Origin: Chloroflexota bacterium
Lineage (GTDB): Bacteria > Chloroflexota > Anaerolineae > B4-G1
Length of the DNA stretch: 6,562 bases
Assembly (NCBI GenBank): GCA_030596915.1
Contig: JAUVSX010000185.1
Location: 1-6,562, forward strand
Reading direction: 5' to 3'
The notes beneath the pieces were generated by a model. It was given only the letters and a program-made list of their open reading frames with translations. It was not told the DNA's origin and did not search any database. The position numbers and the translations under genes were made by a program. This document shows positions 5,372-6,562 of the stretch, in pieces (the stretch's first letter is position 1; each line of letters opens with the position of its first letter).

Positions 5372-5716
5372 CTACTGGTTGATGGCACCCGGGGAAGCGC
5401 GATCGCTGACCGCCCTTTGCTCGTGTCGCGTCAGACGCTGTGCCGTCCAGACCAGGCTCCGTGTGCGCCGCTCCGCACAGACACTGTCCAGACTCCCACG
5501 TTTGCCCCAGGCACCATCCACCTCCGGTCCATAGGTGCGACCTCTCCCGGCCCCACGCAGCAACGGCTCGGCGCCTCCCTCTGTCAGCCGCATCACGGTC
5601 TTTGCGCTGAACCGTGTCACTGCCGCTACCAGGGCCAGGAGCCTGCCCTTCCCCTTGCGGCCGACCTGAGCATACGGCGTCCTCAGCCCCCTCACGGTGA
5701 CACGTCATTCGTCCAT
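5372..5716 (-). pseudogene. Decayed N-terminal fragment of an integrase-type transposase
   Basis: Reading leftward from ATG at 5716, the frame is M-D-E-stop (TGA at 5707-5705) and then continues RVTVRGLRTPYAQVGRKGKG, LVAAVTRFSAKTVMRL, GRGRTYGPEVDGA and SLDSVCAERRTRSLVWTAQR to a TAG at 5374. The pattern Y-A-x-x-x-R-K-x-K-G-R-L-L, an aromatic/Arg-rich helix, then R-x-Y-G-P-E-V and C-A-E-R-L resembles the N-terminal region of rve/DDE integrase-type transposases. I judge this from memory of the family, without a search. The family usually has about 400 residues or more with a DDE catalytic core, but only about 115 remain and no DDE residues are present. The early stop, the missing core and probable frameshifts make it a dead relic. 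A GTG at 5695 could reopen the frame but would still give a truncated product. Confidence 0.55.
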
Positions 5717-5814
5717 GCTCACTCTCTTGATCGTGGACCGATGATATCCCATTGCCTTGTCGGTCGGGTGAGCATTGCCACGCAAGCGGCGCGTGGGTGC
5801 AGAAGTGCGCAACT
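5717..5814. other. Gene-free flank, probable remains of the insertion element's end
   Basis: No coding region is convincing here. CATTGCC occurs at 5750-5756 and again at 5773-5779, and GTGC is repeated three times in the GC-mixed stretch 5797-5820. Such short repeats next to a transposase start resemble the end of an insertion sequence. However, I found no matching inverted copy on the far side of the relic and no target duplication, so the element boundary is undefined. Confidence 0.2.
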
Positions 5815-5843
5815 TTGTGCCAGCCAGCGGATCAAGGTATCAT
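5815..5843 (+). promoter_or_regulatory. Candidate promoter for the lipoprotein gene
   Basis: TTGTGC (5815-5820; TTG conserved) and TATCAT (5838-5843; 5 of 6 to TATAAT) are separated by exactly 17 bp and would start RNA near 5850, about 164 nt before the lipoprotein ATG. An inverted repeat TGCCCGT/ACGGGCA (5848-5854 with 5871-5877) lies at the predicted RNA start. The remaining leader to 6013 shows no gene. The -35 box is only half consensus, so confidence is moderate. Confidence 0.4.
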
Positions 5844-6013
5844 TGGGTGCCCGTATGGTCATCCCCGCCCACGGGCAGCGTTGTCGACAGCGGGAACCTG
5901 GGGCGGGCGGCGGGCGTCAGAGGTATGGGGGGCACGATGCACACCCGTAGCGAGACCGGGCTGACGGGAATGGGAAGTGGCACCGAGTTAACGTGCTCCA
6001 CGGAGGAATCGCT

Positions 6014-6562
6014 ATGAGAGCGCGACAGAATCACCTGATCGGAGTGTCACTCGTTCTCCTCGTCGTGGCTGCGCTCGCGTGCAACGCGCCCGGCTGGGCG
6101 AGCCCGTCGCGGGAATCCACACCCAGCCCGGCGAGTGAGGGCACGGTCACCACGACACCAACGCGCACGGCGACGCCGACCCCGGCCCCAACTGCCACAG
6201 AGACTCCGGCAGGGGACGTCACCGGCCCGGACGGCTGCGTGTACGACTCCCGGTTCGTAACTGATGTCTCGGTGCCCGATAACACCGAGTTCGCTCCGGG
6301 TGAGTCCTTCTCGAAAGTATGGCGCGTACGCAACTCAGGCACCTGCAAATGGGGTGAGGGTTTCCTGCTCGCCTACCTGTCCGACGACCGGATGGACGGC
6401 CCGGGCGCGGTTGACGTGCCCCCCAAGTATCCCGAAGGCACCGTCGATCTGCGTGTGGACCTGGTTGCGCCATCGACGCCAGGATCTCACCGTTCCACCT
6501 GGCGGCTGCGGACGCCCGACGGGCGCCTCTTCGGCGATCGTGTATACGTGAAGATAGTCGTC
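6014..6562 (+). CDS. Secreted lipoprotein with NBR1-type Ig-like domain (5' part; continues beyond window)
   Basis: At least 183 residues are open to the right edge with no stop. The start is ATG at 6014, with GGAGG 7 nt upstream. Residues 1-22 are a signal peptide (basic MRARQNH, hydrophobic LIGVSLVLLVVAALA) ending in the lipobox ALA-C, so Cys23 should be lipidated and the protein anchored on the outer face of the membrane. Residues 32-66 are a Thr/Pro/Ser-rich flexible stalk. From about residue 75 the sequence matches the NBR1-like Ig domain seen in many Chloroflexota cell-surface proteins: FAPGESFSKVWRVRNSGTCKW with Trp103 and Trp113, then VDLVAPSTPGSHRSTWRLRT, running to the edge at VYVKIVV. 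Cys75 and Cys111 could form a disulfide. Such domains generally act as adhesion or presentation modules. Further domains may follow. It is unrelated to the metabolic genes and has its own candidate promoter. Confidence 0.88.
   Translation, partial: MRARQNHLIGVSLVLLVVAALACNAPGWASPSRESTPSPASEGTVTTTPTRTATPTPAPTATETPAGDVTGPDGCVYDSRFVTDVSVPDNTEFAPGESFSKVWRVRNSGTCKWGEGFLLAYLSDDRMDGPGAVDVPPKYPEGTVDLRVDLVAPSTPGSHRSTWRLRTPDGRLFGDRVYVKIVV

Noticed and set aside
5150..5950. Rightward 266-codon frame across the gene-free region
   Set aside because: It lies antisense to the transposase relic, its composition is shadow-like, it has no convincing ribosome site and it runs through strong hairpins.

Overview
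The window looks like a high-GC bacterial chromosome, most likely Chloroflexota. The main clue is the gene at the right edge: a lipoprotein with a Thr/Pro-rich stalk followed by an NBR1-type Ig-like domain with conserved Trp residues, an architecture common in that phylum. The E1 alpha/beta fusion and the relic transposase fit but do not prove it. This placement is inference from protein style.

Layout. Bases 1-312 hold no gene. They contain an 18-bp tandem repeat (six copies), a strong 11-bp perfect hairpin, and two hairpins directly after the first gene's stop codon. Next comes a leftward three-gene cluster, transcribed in the order SDR dehydrogenase (3880-3131), VOC/glyoxalase-fold protein (3030-2590), and a fused thiamine-diphosphate 2-oxoacid dehydrogenase E1 alpha+beta protein (2493-313). 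The gaps are about 100 bp and every gene has a strong Shine-Dalgarno; two of the three start at TTG. An aldo/keto reductase gene (4108-5112) is transcribed divergently. The 227-bp divergent region carries a near-consensus rightward promoter (TTGACA, 17 bp, TACAAT). An 18-bp near-perfect palindrome lies over its -10 box and looks like a repressor operator. Bases 5113-6013 have no intact gene. They hold a strongly folded segment (5165-5301) whose mismatches become G.U pairs only in rightward RNA, a decayed leftward transposase fragment (5372-5716), and a candidate promoter for the right-edge lipoprotein (6014 to beyond the window).

How the genes may work together (inference). Two NAD(P)-dependent oxidoreductases of different folds (SDR and AKR), a metal-dependent VOC protein and a 2-oxoacid dehydrogenase E1 make a plausible catabolic module. 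In it, a hydroxylated or carbonyl substrate is oxidised or reduced, possibly rearranged, and the resulting 2-oxoacid or acyloin is oxidatively decarboxylated. No E2, E3, transporter or regulator is in the window, so the substrate cannot be named. The shared divergent control region suggests that all four genes answer to one regulator.
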